Of a stretch of 64,000 nt of DNA, positions 61,939-64,000 are shown one piece after another (position 1 is the first letter of the stretch; each line of letters opens with the position of its first letter). The position numbers were made by a program, and so were the translations under genes. The notes beneath the pieces were generated by a model. It ran no database searches. It was not told the DNA's origin and saw only the letters and a program-made list of their open reading frames with translations. The stretch is taken from positions 132,477,966 through 132,541,965 of the forward strand of contig NC_135718.1 of assembly GCF_964656455.1 (NCBI RefSeq), given 5' to 3'. This stretch comes from Halichoerus grypus. Taxonomy: Eukaryota > Chordata > Mammalia > Carnivora > Phocidae.

Positions 61939-64000
<2,062 letters not shown>

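Overview
This window is mammalian nuclear DNA from a carnivore, most likely a non-canid caniform (bear, seal, mustelid or raccoon group). That assignment rests on about 23 tRNA-derived CAN-SINE copies with the arctoid-type body (GGGGCGCCTGGGTGGCTCAG head, AAATAAATAAAATCTT tail) and on carnivore LINE-1 copies. The DNA is AT-rich, has no operons or dense coding, and lies almost entirely within introns of one gene.

The gene is KCNT2 (Slick, KNa1.2), a sodium- and chloride-sensitive, large-conductance K+ channel, read on the + strand. Seven consecutive internal coding exons are present: 5938-5986, 8406-8465, 18474-18548, 20069-20152, 28994-29088, 61758-61938 and 63124-63288. Together they encode the S1-S2 linker, S2, S3, S4, S5, the pore with the TVGFGD selectivity filter, S6 and the beginning of RCK1, about residues 92-328 by human numbering. 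All junctions have AG/GT borders and the reading frame is continuous across them. The 5' exons (N-terminus, S1) and the 3' exons (rest of RCK1, RCK2) lie outside the window. The 32.7 kb intron between the S5 and pore exons is the largest feature.

The introns are built from layered retroelements. Oldest are L2 fragments (most antisense to the gene), MIR, L1M-type remnants, an MLT1-like LTR and a MER2 DNA transposon. Of intermediate age are an ERV-like solo LTR and a truncated L1 3' end. Younger are one nearly full-length L1 (20644-26802), one L1 with both genuine ends but a large internal deletion (43443-46002), one compound truncated L1 (56090-57000), and SINEs with clear target-site duplications. 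All three recognisable L1 copies and about 16 of 23 SINEs lie antisense to KCNT2.

I see no CRISPR array, functional RNA gene, or new multi-gene system. The most notable unexplained structures are: a 97% identical local duplication of about 135 bp (610-756 and 2736-2872) that matches no repeat I recognise; the internally deleted L1; the compound L1 inside one 17-bp target-site duplication; a minute SINE-tail insertion (16534-16554); an inverted SINE pair (30405-31136); a perfect 14-bp hairpin (39716-39749); and a more GC-rich unidentified tract near 16740-17450.
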